Positions 1 to 12,251 of a stretch of DNA of 64,000 bases are shown one piece after another. How positions within the stretch are numbered: position 1 is the stretch's first letter; the number at the start of each line of letters is the position of its first letter. Where the stretch lies: the NCBI GenBank assembly GCA_032358165.1, contig JAALGY010000012.1:682001-746000 (forward strand), read 5' to 3'. Origin of the DNA: Diplosphaera chodatii. Its lineage: Eukaryota > Chlorophyta > Trebouxiophyceae > Prasiolales > Stichococcaceae. Both the position numbers and the translations under genes were made by a program. The notes beneath the pieces were generated by a model. The model was not told the origin of the DNA and ran no database searches. It worked only from the letters and a program-made list of their open reading frames with translations.

Positions 1-470
1 GGGACGGCGCACCCAAGTGCACTCTGACTGCTGCAGGCTGGCTGTCGCCAGCTGCGCAAGGCGAACGTGATACGTGAGCCACCTTTGCCATCAACCTGCA
101 CTGTATTTTTCAAGATATGCGAAGTTCTCGCTACAATGAGGAGCATTCTCCTGTGTCAGGGCCCTGACCTTGATGACTGATCATTCATCAATGCATCAAC
201 ATGATCGAGGGGCCAGGCAGCACCCTGCCATCGTCGTCTTGCACTCGTACGGTGCATGTGGCATGCGCACTCACTCTGCAAGACATCACACGGCGTGTGC
301 CTCACCTTCTTGCGTACATTGCCATTTCAGCCTGCATGATCAGGCATGACGCTGGCAAGGCAGTAGAAACAGCAACCGGCGAGCATGCCTCTTCAGTCAG
401 AACAAGTCGAGTTGGACATTCCAGATGCGTTTGATCTAGCACACATCATAAGCTTCCCAGCCTTTCGTGC
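1..470. other. left-edge stretch without a supported gene
   Basis: No exon with family resemblance or closed splice phases was found on either strand. Part of it probably serves as upstream sequence of the Nudix gene that starts at 471. It could also hold the end of a gene lying outside the window. Confidence 0.4.
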
Positions 471-2011
471 ATGACGATGACCGCAGCCATCTCCGCTAAG
501 CCGCTTGCTGAGGAGGAGTTCGATGTGCTTGAAGAAGATGGTACCAAGGTGCGCTACAGACAGCATTGATGATGACCTGCTGGACCCCATTGAGAGGGGT
601 GTGTTGCAAGACTTTTTCTGTGAAGTGCACATTCGCTCGCATGAAGGCGGGATATACGAAGGCCCGCAGTGCCGTGCACCGGGATGGCGACTGGCACCGG
701 GCGGTGCATGTGTGGATCCTGTGCCTGGAGACAGGACAGCTGGTGCTGCAGCGGCGTGCAGCGGCAAAGGATGCTTGGGCCGGCTTGCTTGACATCTCGA
801 CCGCGGGTACGATGCTGTGGCCCACTCCATGCAAGCACACTGCCGTAGCCATCAGGCCCTCATGAATGCTGGATACTGAGATCGTCAAACTGCACCAGTA
901 GACGCGTGGCAGCATGGTGAAGGTGCCTGCGCATTCATGCGTGCAACGCAGCCATGTTTGCTAAGGGAGTCTGACCCAGCATGCAGGCCATGTTACGGCC
1001 GGTGATGAGCCTCTGCCAACGGCACAGAGAGAGACGGCAGAGGAAATTGGCTTGACTCTGCCAGCCGAGGTGAGTCAATTCAGCATATCCTTCATGCTTG
1101 GAATGTTGTCCTTGCCTCTTTGGGGTCAACTTCAATGAATTATGCTGAGAGCTGCATTGACCCAGCGCAGGCTTTTGAGCATGTGTTTGACACAGTTCAC
1201 CGCTCAGTGACGAATGGCGGCGCTTTCATCAACAATGAGTGGGTCTCACTGCTCATGCTCCCTGCAAATCTAAATCAGCATGATGCAGACTGCTGCTGAT
1301 TACATGCCATACTGGAAAGCAGCTGCAATTGCAGGCACATCAACGTGTTCCTCGTCACCATGCTCAATCGAATAGACCTGAGCGTATGTGAGCTGCAGCC
1401 AAGTGAGGTGCTCGGACGCCACAATAGTGTTATCATGCCGCCATGCTTGCAGATGTGTGGCTTTCCACAATATGTTGCGAGTAATCTAGTATGCTTTTTT
1501 GAACAGGTCTCCGAGCTGATGTACATTGACATTGACGCATTATTGGAAGCTTGTAGCCCGCCACACGATCCACAATTTGTGCCAATGGAATTTGACGAGA
1601 AGGCACGATCATGCCCAATTCGTTGCTGTGATGCATAATTTGCCTTTAATTGGAGCGCTGACAAACATAATTGCATCGTTGCTGCAGTATGCTGCCTTCT
1701 TCACAGAGATGAAAGTGCGACGAGCGAAGGCCGCGGAGTTGGTGAAGCCAGGAGATGTGGTCAGCGTTACCTTGAGCAAATCAGTAAGTGACATCTGGTC
1801 AGTTTCATGCTACCGTTCGCATCTCTCCACCGTCAATCGTTGTCAAGAGAGGCGCCAGCTCAGAGTTGAATATGCTGTTCGCAGGGGCATGCAGACCAAA
1901 GGGCAGAATTTGTTGTATCTATACACGGTGCACCACACATCAGCAGATGTCACCGTTGACATGACAGCCGAAGCACAACCCTCGTATATAATCGTCGCTG
2001 TTACGCCATGA
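471..2011 (+). CDS. Nudix hydrolase, IPP-isomerase-like/plant NUDT3-type
   Basis: Predicted Nudix hydrolase; this subgroup hydrolyses nucleoside-diphosphate-linked or isopentenyl-diphosphate-type substrates, but the substrate here is unknown. Exons with consistent phases: 471-548, 647-806, 987-1069, 1171-1238, 1335-1407, 1507-1602 and 1688-1783. The conserved KARSAVHRDGDWHRAVHVW leads into the Nudix box, GHVTAGDEPLPT followed by AQRETAEEIGL. The box is split by an intron after its first Gly base, and Asp replaces the first Glu as in related plant proteins. Then come INNE, FLVTML and a VSELMYIDID segment typical of the subgroup. Intron 1603-1687 appears to use a GC donor. The dipeptidyl-peptidase III domain fused to plant NUDT3 was not found. 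The C-terminus is uncertain: the frame stays open past the donor at 1784 to TGA at 2011, so the end may be this read-through or a spliced version of it. Confidence 0.72.
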
Positions 2012-2663
2012 GATGACGCGATCTGGAGTGGCACACGAATGGGCGCTTCAGCATCAAGTGGGGATCCTGGCATTGAACATCCATACAGGGCTCAGTCACG
2101 CCTCGGGCCTTACCGTAGTCTGTCATTCGGTGCACGCGAAGTTGTCGATTTGACTTGATGCACCATATGTCTGCAGCTGGCGGGGTGTCATGTCGTGTTG
2201 CACCTGCACCATACCACATGTATCCTCGCTGTGCAGGAAGTTTACTCTCCAGTGTTGGTGCTCTGCTGCGTGCGTGCAGTCTCACCCTGCACTCATTGGA
2301 TTATTGATTAACAAATAAGCTGCACTTTGTGCAATGTCCCTTTGACCAATCCGCCCGTGAGCAGATATGCAGATAAACCCAGCAGCCACATCACTGAGTG
2401 TCGTCAGTGCCAAGAAAGGCAGATCAGGGGTTCCCTTGACTTGCCCACCCTGGTACGTGCACTGCTGTCCCCAGAGATGTGCACAATGAAGTGATTGCTC
2501 GTGCGTGAGGATTGTGATCCATAAATACAAGCCTTCACACACACATAGTGTTGTCTGGGTTCTCGTCAGATAGACAACAAAGCTGATTGGTGCAGCCATC
2601 GCTTGTGCACTTTGCTGTGCACAAGCTGGCATCAACTCATGGAATCAAGGTCGTCGACCGTCC

Positions 2664-3909
2664 TTGCATCCTGCTGCAACTCAGCCACACCGCAAGGTCC
2701 CATCATTGGTGCATCTGAGGCGCCACATGGGTGGGCAGCGTGGCACAAACAATTTGATCGTTGCAGCTGTTGATCCCAGAGCCTCAGGCCCCTTGTTTCC
2801 GCCAGTAGCCGTGACCAGAGACATCGGTGTAGAGAAAGATCCTGCCACTATGCCGGTAGATGGTGCAACCAGAAGCGCCGACAGACCGACAGTCAGCCGG
2901 AGGCAACTCGACCAGTTGTTTGACACTTTGTCCAGCGAACACAACATCTTGACAGCGCAGTGTTGGTCATCTGCCGACTACCGCCAGTTTGCAGCTCCGA
3001 TCTATGACCATAGTGCGAAAGCCATTGGGTGTTGCTACTTTGCGGTGAGCTGACCAACATTCACTTCCTACAGGATCTCCCATGAGTTGAGACAATTATT
3101 CCGTAGTTTCCACGGCACTTATAGCTACTGGGCTGTTTGAATGCATGCAGTGTTCGTGCTGTTTGCCGTGCCTGCCTGCATCTGCAGGGTCGACATGCAT
3201 CACTCCGATGGCTCTTTGCTCTGTAATAATTTATCTTTACAGATGGTTCTTGCATGCTACAGGGGCGGGAAGCAAAGACTTTGGCAGAACGTGGATGTCT
3301 GAAGCTCATATATGGTAGCCTCAACAACCATGAGGACGAGGCAGCGGACCAGGTGGTTGCGGACAGAATTTGTGACGCAGCACGCGCCTGTAGTGTGCCC
3401 CTAATGTGAGTCTAGCGTGTAAAGAAACATATTGTACATGCACCGGTGCTCGCTGCAGATAAAAACAGTGCTTGAACTCGGTTGACTCAATGCATGCGCA
3501 GCTGTATGCATCTCAGACTCACTTTCATGCAAAGTAAATTGCATGCCATGTGCAATTAGCAATCAATGGCGTGGTGCTTGATATGATTGTAATTTTGCAC
3601 AGGAATTAAATGCAAGCAAGCTTGATGCAGCGATTTGTTGACACCCGCAATGTTTGCCCTGACATCGTGCATCGATGATGCCAATCTAGGAGGAATGGTA
3701 AAGACGTCACGGACAACGACCAAGACGACGAAGAGTACGACTATGACGATCATCCGGACCTGGAGATATCCGGATTTGACCCCGAGGAATTTCCCGAGTG
3801 CAAGAATGGCAAGTGGGAGGAGTACGAGTACGATGACAATGGCAGGCTGACTTGCTTCCTGTTGTACAAGCAGTACAGGCGGCCAGAGCATGATTTCGAG
3901 TACATCTAG
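2664..3909 (+). CDS. unidentified protein with acidic C-terminus (5' end unresolved)
   Basis: I do not recognise the family. Three exons join in phase: about 2664-3044 (ends TTTGCG before gtgagc), 3263-3405 (ends CTAAT before gtgagt, phase 2) and 3690-3909 (TAG stop). The middle exon reads GREAKTLAERGCLKLIYGSL and on. The last exon is strongly acidic (DNDQDDEEYDYDDHPDLE) and ends in a Tyr/Glu-rich tail, WEEYEYDDNGRLTCFLLYKQ and on. The first exon may begin further upstream; another open piece around 2590-2690 reads VHKLASTHGIKVVDRP. The true start could lie as early as 2013, directly behind the Nudix stop, or the exons could belong to a longer Nudix-gene transcript. No membrane segment or known motif is visible. 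Confidence 0.45.
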
Positions 3910-4814
3910 CTAATGATCACGAGAAAGTGCATTCATCATGTGTGGCCTGCTGCAATAGTGGCATCAGAGTTCACAACCTCACATCCTTTACTGTGGCGTG
4001 TGCACTCATGCCAGTGCTGGTGTACAGTGTACAGACGCTTCTGTGAATTAAAGACAGGTACACTACATGTAGTTACACTCATTTGTTGCTTTATTGTACA
4101 TCTGATCAGACATTTTAGGAATTTTCCCAGCCACGAGTAAACACAGTTTGCAGAATATAGCAGACCAAGCAGAACAACATTTATCATAAAAGGATATCAC
4201 CCGTTTGGCAGAGGTTGGTGTTTGCAAAGGGGTTGATGAAAGCCAAGCACAGCTCCGGGCTGGTGAATCTACCATGCTTTTCTTGTCATCCCTATTACGA
4301 CCCATCAGGAAGAGGGAAATCCCCGAAACCTCACTGATAATTGGCGCCGTGGACTTCCTGTCGGTAGGTGCTGCCAGCAATCAAGTAAGGCCCGTGCGTG
4401 CACGCAAGGCGTTGCGCTCAACATGGTGATGTGGTCGCGTTGTCTATCTCGTGCAAGTTCTCTGCTCCAAAATGCGCGCATCCATACTTTAAGGTCCCAC
4501 GCTATTGTTGCAGTTGTTGACACGTACGCCGCACGGCTGCGCACCAAGGTATTGCAGCATGCATGGTGATATTGCAGGAGACGTAACGACAATGGCGGCG
4601 GATACCATCCAGTCTTGCAGATCATTGGCTTTAATCCTGAGGAGTGCTCTCACTGCAAAAGCGGTAGGTTGGAGAGATCATCTCGAGTGCACATACAACG
4701 ACGGCGCCTTATGCTATCTTTTGATACGTAGGTACCCGACCAAGCGATACCCGACAAACTCCAACACGACTGAGGATATGCATGTCCCTGACTGTTTTAC
4801 ATGAAGACATGCAC
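3910..4814. other. convergent intergenic region with weak exon-like pieces
   Basis: This lies between two convergent genes and has low coding signal overall. One plus-strand piece, about 4578-4732, reads NGGGYHPVLQIIGFNPEECS then HCKSGRLERSS and ends in TAG. It looks protein-like but no upstream exon joins it in phase. Another open stretch at 4205-4384 ends before a gtaggt donor-like site. Either could be a small unrecognised gene or chance. Much of the rest should be 3' untranslated sequence. Confidence 0.3.
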
Positions 4815-7800
4815 TCAAAGGCCTAACGCTATTGTGTCCTTCTGCCAAATCCATGGCGCGCCAGCCACGGACGCAGCCATCTGTTCCTGTAGTGCTTGAC
4901 CTTGTCGCCAAAGCTCACCTCTGTAAACTGCATGTATGGGCCGCTCATACCCCATCTGCATGGGAACAAGGCCATAAATTGATGCATGAGCCTCAAAGCT
5001 CGTTTCAATGCTCCTGAACCTACACTCCTATCCATGCTTCCACATGGTGCAGCTGTGCCTATTTGAGCCTGGGTGACTGTCCAGAACACATGAGTAAGCT
5101 GCAAGCCACTTCATGCACCTGAATGGTCGCCTGAAGTCCATGCCATTGTGCAGCGGGTGGAAGCCCTGCAGCGGTGGCGGCGCCTTGGCGCCCTGCTGTT
5201 TCAAGAGCTCCGGCAGCCAGGGCGCGCACCGGAAGTGTGATAAGACCTGCAGCAGGGGTGAAGTCGCATGTCCTCACAAAAGTGCCACGCTGTCAGCTTG
5301 CGTGTGCAGATGGCTTCCTTGCTAATTCAAGCACTGACGACCTTGACGCTACGACATGCAACCTTACGTACCTCAAATGCTTCCTGTTCAAGATCGCGGC
5401 CTAGTGCGGCTGTCACATCAGCAAAAGGCCGGTTCCCAGGGACTACCAGCTGCCACCGCCTGCACATGTTTGATACGCAGCACAAATCTTAAGGAGAGCC
5501 TCCCCAGAAGATGTGCCTCACATGCACACCATGCTCACTGCTCCGTGCTCGCTGATCAGAACAAAAAGGGACACCGTCAGATAAATGATCCACATGCACA
5601 TGCCAAATCATGCCTGGTGTAGACTTTCATGGAGAGCGGCAGCTGCAAGTCCATCTTCGGCACGAAGTTGGTGTGCAGGAACATCAGCTGGCCTGCAAGC
5701 GGAACAACGTTGACGTTCAGATATATCGAACACAGCATCTTTTTCATGGCCAGCTTGCACTCTGCGGTGTAAGATGTCCAATGCAGCGCAGTTGACAGAC
5801 ACATTCCAGCCCATAATACTGCATATCATGCTACGCACCCTTCTCATCATGTTGCGTCATGGTGTTGCCTGCAAACTCGTGCCAGCAGTGCCTCTGGTGT
5901 TTGTTACAGTGCATCCTATTCAATGAAGCAAGGCAAAACATCCTGTCACCGATGCCTGAAAATGCTGCAGTGTATGCTGCAGGAGGCCACAGCATACAAC
6001 ATGAGCACACTCACTTGATAACCCCCGCGCTGCCAGCAGGAGCGGCAACTGCCGAGTAAGTGGTGTTGGCGGCCATGAACGCATATGGGAACGTCTCCTG
6101 ATGTGAGCACAGCCCGTGCAGTGAGCTCGCAAACGAGTATCAATGTGCAACATTCAGGTATAACCTGGATACGCAACGCACTGTGGATGTTCCAAGCATG
6201 TGACACAGAGGCAAAGGCGTGAAGCCCACTTCAGCCCAGGTAGTGTCCGGATCTACAGCTGATCATAGATGGTCAGCGATGTCTGCACCTTGTCGCCCTT
6301 GCCCATGAAATTAGATAGGAGCTCATAGAACAGCCCGGACTGGATGTTCAAGAATGTGGCCAGCAACAGTCCCCTCCACAGCCTGCGCGTGAGTGGTTCG
6401 AGAGCCTGCCGTGCCTCAGGGCAATATGGGCTGGCAACAGACAAGTGGCTACTGGCTGTCGTGACTGGCAGGTGAGACATACAGCCAACATGCGTGGCAT
6501 CCACAGCCACAGGCTGTGCTGTGTCATGCACACCTGCGCTTGTCCAGTGCCATCTGGCCGCTCTCGAATGTACCCGCCGGCAGTTGCTCAGGGTTCAGTC
6601 CGAGCACATCTGCCAGATCGGGCGCCGTTGAGCGCTCCCAGTAGTCCGGCCACAGCAGCGCGCCGGTCGCATTGTAGCCAGGGGACACAAACAGTGGCGA
6701 TGGGTCCCGCACCGCAATGTTGTCGGCATCCAGGAACAGCACCTGACGTAAAGATTGCAAACTTGGTTGAACCCTGCGTATATGCGGCAACAACGCGTAA
6801 CAGCCGGCTGAGGAGCACTTGAAATCGGGCCGCACATAGTGAACAGCAGACACCTCCTCGAAGCCGCTGAGCAGTACGGTGGCTGCCTTCATGGTGAAGC
6901 CGCCGGCGCGGGCGGCAGCGTGCGGCAGCAGCCGGATCGTGGCGCCCAGTCTGGCAAGCGCTGCCGCCAGCCCCGGCGAGGGCGCCTCCAGCTCAGGAAA
7001 CCACATCTCCACTGGCAGCCTGCAGCCTGGAGCCGCGCAAGACGAAGCGGCAAGTGGATCAGGGCCTGTTCTCAGCCTGCTGTTGACAGCCAGCAGTGCC
7101 TCAAGCCCGGACTGAATGCTGGCCGGGAAACAGATCACAGGGATGCAACAACCGGCTGCATGGGGAATGTGCACCTGTTCGCCGCAGCATGTGCAGGTTG
7201 ACCCAGGCTGGCACCATGTACTGCAGGCTGCCGCTGAGAATCACTACTCCACGACCGCTGAAGACTGCCTCAGGGTACGCGGGCGCCTCCGCCAGGAAGG
7301 CACGCCACTGCTGCTGCGCACGCTGCACATCGTGCCTGCAGCAGCACATGACTATGGTCAGGTGTTGTTGCCAGCAAGTGGAATGACCTGGTGTGCCATG
7401 CAGCAAATTCCATCTGCGCTGAAAGGCACGGGCGGATTATGCGTTGTGCAGGTGTCAAGAGCCCCAATGTGGACCCGTACTGGAACCCTGCAAGGCCTGC
7501 AAGGCAATGTACGCAATACAGCACAGACGTTCCACACTCTGCTGACTACTGAATGAGCTCATCCTATCTGGCGCGCACCCCACTCGCTGCCCCACGCTAC
7601 TGTGACCTCGTGTGGCTGCATACCTGCTCATGCGCAGGCCCAGACGGACGAAGTCTGCTGCGTTGGTGCGCGTCCCCGGCGGCTTGACTGAATGCGGCCC
7701 AGCTGCAAGGAGCGCCTGCTCCACCTGGCCCCACAGGGCCACCGCCTGCTTGTCTGCCCCCGCAGCGGGCAGCGCTGCTGAGGCAGCAGCGCCCTGAGTC

Positions 7801-8954
7801 TGCTGGCCGGCTCCATCTGCCTGGCTGGCCACAAGCAGCTGCCTACGCTGACTGTCTGTCTGCTTTTGCCGCGCTGCGGTGTGACTGCCCTGCACCACAC
7901 GCGTGCTTATGTTGGCATGCTGCTGCCGCCGCTGTCTTTGCTGCCGTTGCATCCCTGGTTGCTGCTGTAGAAGGCCAGGAAGCCGCTGCGCCTGCCAGCT
8001 GGCACCCTGTGAGTATCCACGCACCAGGTGTACATTGTCCTCAGGCACTGCTGCTAGCCGTCTGATACCCGCAACCGCTGCTGCATTGGCTGCCCCTGCG
8101 CTGGCCTGCAGCCTGGCTGCCGCTGCTGCCCAGGCTGGGTCATCATTCCTGATGAACCGCTCGGCAAGGTATGGCCCTGCAGCAGCATCGTCCCTGATAT
8201 TTAGATTGAAACACTGACATAAGCAGTGGTGATTGGCAAGCAGCATGCCCTCAGCCTTGTTACCACATGATGCGCTGACCTTGACGCGCGCAGTTGAGCG
8301 GCGCTGGGAGTTGCAGCGCCTCCTGTTGGTCAACTATCAGCTGGCGGCATGCTTCTGCGCAGGTATATGGCTCGTGGTATCCGCAAGTGGTCCTGCACCG
8401 CTCGTCGATCGAATGCGATCAAGGTTCACACCTCAAGCACCTCGAACTACACAGCCACTGGCATACCTCGAGCGCTTTGGGGTGATGCTCATCTGCTGCC
8501 TTGCTGCTGTGACATAGGCCTTTGAACGTCAAGTCTGCAGCATGACATTGTGCTGGTGCGTGTTCGCAGCACCTGTGCGTCGTCCATCCTCCTGTACACT
8601 CGCAGTACCCCGCATCTGCCCTGATGACTGCATCGCAGCTGCGGTCGCCGGATGGGACGCGTGCCCTGCCAGATTCAAAGCCAAGCTGTTATCACGCCAC
8701 ATCAGCACACGCATCCAGACTTATTCAGGACGACGTTGCATTTGCATTATGTGAGGCTAGCACGCTCACCCGAAGGGACTGCACGACAAAGTATGGCGCC
8801 GTGCAATGCACCCGATGCCGGGCGGAGCATCGGTGCCGCCCGTGTGTTTCCTGCCACTGAGCATGCTGATGAACAGCAACGCTGCATAAACAGCCAGTCC
8901 CGCCGCCGGGAGCAGGCCTGCAGTCGACAACCAGCGCCTGGCGCGACGCTGCAT
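4815..8954 (-). CDS. Golgi alpha-mannosyltransferase-like glycosyltransferase (MNN1/PF11051 type)
   Basis: Predicted type II Golgi membrane glycosyltransferase adding mannose to protein-linked glycans. Exon 1 (8954-8812) encodes a basic start (MQRRARRW) and a signal anchor (LLPAAGLAVYAALLFISML); an in-frame ATG also exists at 8990. Exon 2 (8193-7624) is a Gln/Ala-rich stem. Catalytic exons 7335-7175, 7026-6854, 6742-6534, 6382-6289 and 6097-6015 join in phase. They carry GRGVVILSGSLQYMVPAWVN, LPVEMWFPELE, the DxD-like FLDADNIAVRDP and GTFESGQMALDKR. C-terminal exons at 5459-5372, 5246-5119 and 5013-4815 (TGA) are clear. Between 6014 and 5460, small pieces (NTMTQHDEK near 5875, QLMFLHTNFVPKMDL near 5690) fit the family but I could not close their phases. 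It is head-to-head with the GT14 gene at 9380. Confidence 0.8.
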
Positions 8955-9379
8955 TGTCCTGGGCCGCAAGTGGTGCGGCGGCGGCATCACCTAGCTGCAT
9001 GGAGCCGGCCGGGCATCAGCGGCAAAGCGGCGCAGGACTTGCTGCGCACGCGCTAGTGCACCACGCTCCGTGAAGTGGTACTGGTGCAACTTGCAGACTG
9101 GCAGCGGCACGATGATGATGCATGGTACATCATGCATTAGGAAATCCGATGATATCACATATCAGGTGGCTCCTCGGACGGTTCATTTGCACGTTCTAGG
9201 TTCAGAGCTTTAGACTTGTTATCTCGCTTCCGATCTCCTCTGATCCTGCGTCTGCGTTACAGCAAGTTGCACTGCCTCATGGCATTGGTCCTGTCTGATG
9301 ATCTGACCACAGGTGGAACCAGTGTCGTCACTTTGCCGGTCATCTTTCAGAGCACAGGGCTCTAGCACACAGCATAGCA
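8955..9379. promoter_or_regulatory. bidirectional upstream region of two glycosyltransferase genes
   Basis: About 400 bp separates the minus-strand mannosyltransferase start (8954, or 8990 if the upstream ATG is used) from the first clear GT14 exon. No third gene is supported here. The region probably holds both promoters and the unresolved 5' exon of the GT14 gene. An imperfect inverted repeat around 9106-9140 (GATGATGCATG and CATCATGCAT) is the only local structure I noticed. Confidence 0.5.
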
Positions 9380-12251
9380 GGTAGGGTTCGTTTGAATCCT
9401 CTGCCAATCGAGATTGGGACACATACAGCTGGAGGCCTGGCGCGGCGGGTGCTGCGCTCTGCTCGTTCACTGCGAGGCATCCGACTGCGGCCATGGCTGC
9501 GGCTGGGACTCCTCGCCCTTGGACTGATGGTGCTGACGTGCCTAGTGCCGCTCACCCACCACCTCCTGCCAGTGGTGAAATCCTCATTGATGATGAGTCG
9601 ATTCCATGTGATTGAGGATGTGCCGCCGCTGCCATTTGTGCTCCGTTGTCCCGGCCACTGCATGCCGTTGAAACCAAACGCTGCTACGCTAAGAGCTCAC
9701 TGCACAATGCAGCCTCGCAATGGACCGTGGGGCCTGTCGCAGGAGCCGCGAACCAGTGCGGCTGGCACGCCTCGGGTGCGGCTCTTGTGTTGGGTGCTGC
9801 TGCGTGGCTCCTTGCATGCTGCTGTGAGACCACCCCGACGAGGAGCGGTGGCTCGAGCGTGACGTCATCTTGAGCAGGTGGCGCTGCTCTTCCTCACCCG
9901 TGGGCCCATGCCACTGGAGCCTGTGTGGCGGGAGTTTCTCTCTGCTGCTGCTCTCATCGAGCCAACCGCAGAGGTGCAGTCAAGCTCGTCTTTCACATGA
10001 TATATTCATGCCCCAGACCGCTTTGCGTGTGCTTCGAGGCGCAAGACAATACGTGAGATTGAGGGACTGCATGTTCAGCAGGGTGCACTTGGCCTTAGTA
10101 TCGGTAGTCACAGCAGCGGCGGGCGGCTGCTGCGGCGGTTATGGCGGGCCAACCACAGCAGTAGCGCCAGGACAAGCATTGTCACGGCGCAGCGCCTTTT
10201 CAGCGTGTACCTGCATACAAAGCCAGGCTTCGCTTTTGCAGACGACAGCATTTTTGCCGGGTATGAGATTGCTGACTGCATCGAGGTGCAGTGGGCGCAG
10301 TGGACTGTGGTGAGTACCTGGTCCGATGCAGCACTGCATGCGTCTTGCCGTGGCTGTGGCAGTGCCAACGTCCCCGAGCGCCCCTCAGCACTCCGTATGA
10401 ATGCAGCGCCTTTATAATGCTAGAGTCTCAGGTGGTTGCCTGCGCCCCGCTGGCTCACTGCAGGCAAAGCCCATTGGCTTCTGAGCGCTGATTTACCATT
10501 GTTTGTGCGTTTCAGGCGGAGGCCGAAAGGCGGCTGCTCAGGGCAGCACTGAGGGACCCAGCCAACCAGCGCTTCATGCTGCTGAGCGAGGCGTGCCTGC
10601 CGCTATACCCGCCGCATGTGCTGTGGGCGGAGGCATTTGCCGCTCGCCTGAGCCGCATGCACGCCTGCAAGCATGACACGCCTGAGGACGAGCAGCGGCG
10701 AAACATTGAGAAGTGAGTGTTAACTGCAGCATCCCACGCAAGATGCCAACACGTGCAGCTGCTAGCCCGCAAGTGCCGACGGTTTGGGTTGTAGGACTTG
10801 ACACATGAGAGGATGGGATGGAGCCGTGACATGGCGACATTCCGGAAGAGCATCTGTGGATGGCACACTGCTGCTGGTTGGCAGCTCATCAGATCCCGGC
10901 CAGACCAGCCCAACATTGAGGCTCGCCTGTGAATGATGATGGCACTGTTGCACGATGGCTGCAGGTGGGAGCCGGCGATGGAAACGGGGCACCTGCAGCG
11001 GCCGCACTGGCGCAAGAGCAATCAATGGTTCCTGCTTATCCGGAAGCATGCACAGGTCAGCCCCGCAAGCCAGAACAGTCTACAGCTATCAGCTGTAGCT
11101 TGCTGCTGCCCAGGCTGCATGTTTGCACAGGACTGCCGGACCGTAAGCATTACACACACCTCGACATGCTGTCAGCATACTTGGGGCTGGCTATGTTCAA
11201 CCTTCCTCAGAACCTCATGTCGCACCTACATAAGGTTCCCCACACAGGTGGTTGCCAGCGACCGGCACATTGCCGAGGTGTTTTCACGCGAATGCTTCAC
11301 ACACGATGCCAACAACCCTAATTTTGCGGGACCCAAGGCGGTGGTCAGGAATGTCCATGAGTCACGGAAGTGCGTGGCGGATGAACACTATGTGCCCACA
11401 GCATTGGCGGCAAATGGTCTCGACAATGAGGTGTGACTGCAGGTCACGTACAACTATTGCAACACAGCGAGTGATCAAGCACAGGGTCCACAAAAAGCAG
11501 CCTGCTCTCCTTTCCGCTGCCAGCTGTATGCGGGCCAGCTTGCGCATCTGCCTGAGCCTTCTGCATGATGACAGGCATGAGGCACCACACATGGCTTGAC
11601 TGGATCAGGTTGCTTGGCTTTCTTGCTGCAGACAGATTGCCAGGGGCAGAGCACACATGCAGAGTGGCGGCCTGGCGAATGGAGTCCGCACTCCTACACA
11701 CCTGAGGAAGTGCCGCGGCAGATCATCTGGTGAGCTTTCAGGTTGCCTCTCACCATAAAAATTTGCATGCAGTAGGAGCCATGGCAAGTGATCGTCGATC
11801 CTGAACTTCAGCACTGGACTGCTGTGCATGGTGCAGGCAGCGCATGGTGTGGTTCAGCAAGGGGCAACAGACATGCGACTATGAGGCTGCCATGCAGTCG
11901 GCAGATACCCTGTTCAGGTAAGCTGCTGTGCTTTGCGTCCCTATCGAGCAAACTCCCGTGCAGCAAGACACCCCGAGATGGTGCTTCTCGTGTTCGTGAC
12001 GGAACCCGTGCATGCACAGGCGCTGGGACAGCAAGCAGAGCCTGGCGCCGCTGCGGCAGCACCTATACAGGAGACGGCAAAAGTTCAGGGCCTACCAGCC
12101 ATTGGGCCCGCTGTGCTCGCTGATGGCACGCAAATTTGGGGCGGACACCGTGCCTGCAGCACTGCTCGCTGGCGCCAACTGCACCGGAGGCTACGGCTGG
12201 TCCACAGCGTGCTACACATCAGCCCGTGGTCCCAGGGTAGCAGTACAGTGA
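9380..12251 (+). CDS. GT14 family glycosyltransferase (core-2/I-branching, DUF266 type)
   Basis: Predicted Golgi type II glycosyltransferase of family GT14, related to plant DUF266 proteins and core-2/I-branching GlcNAc transferases. The first visible exon (about 9380-9574) encodes an anchor, LRLGLLALGLMVLTCLVPL. The following exons join in phase: 9878-9973 (VALLFLTRGPMPLEPVW), 10193-10309 (FSVYLHTKPGFAFAD), 10516-10712 (RFMLLSEACLPLYPPHVLW), 10965-11055 (HWRKSNQWFLLIRKHA), 11248-11430 (DRHIAEVF and CVADEHYVPTAL), 11632-11729, 11837-11917 and 12020-12251 (GPLCSLMARKFGADTV, TGA stop). The order of motifs matches the family. The initiating ATG was not found in frame in the first exon, so a short 5' exon probably lies upstream. 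It is divergent from the mannosyltransferase gene, which suggests co-expression. Confidence 0.85.

Noticed and set aside
471..3909. Dipeptidyl peptidase III domain downstream of the Nudix domain, as in plant NUDT3
   Set aside because: No HExxGH motif or other DPP III signature was found in any frame to 3909.
4205..4380. Open stretch on both strands near 4.2-4.4 kb
   Set aside because: No domain, no phase-compatible neighbour, and equally plausible in several frames.
7455..8333. 292-codon minus-strand open frame taken as a separate gene
   Set aside because: Its central part is the stem exon (8193-7624) of the mannosyltransferase; the ends are intron read-through with a non-ATG start.
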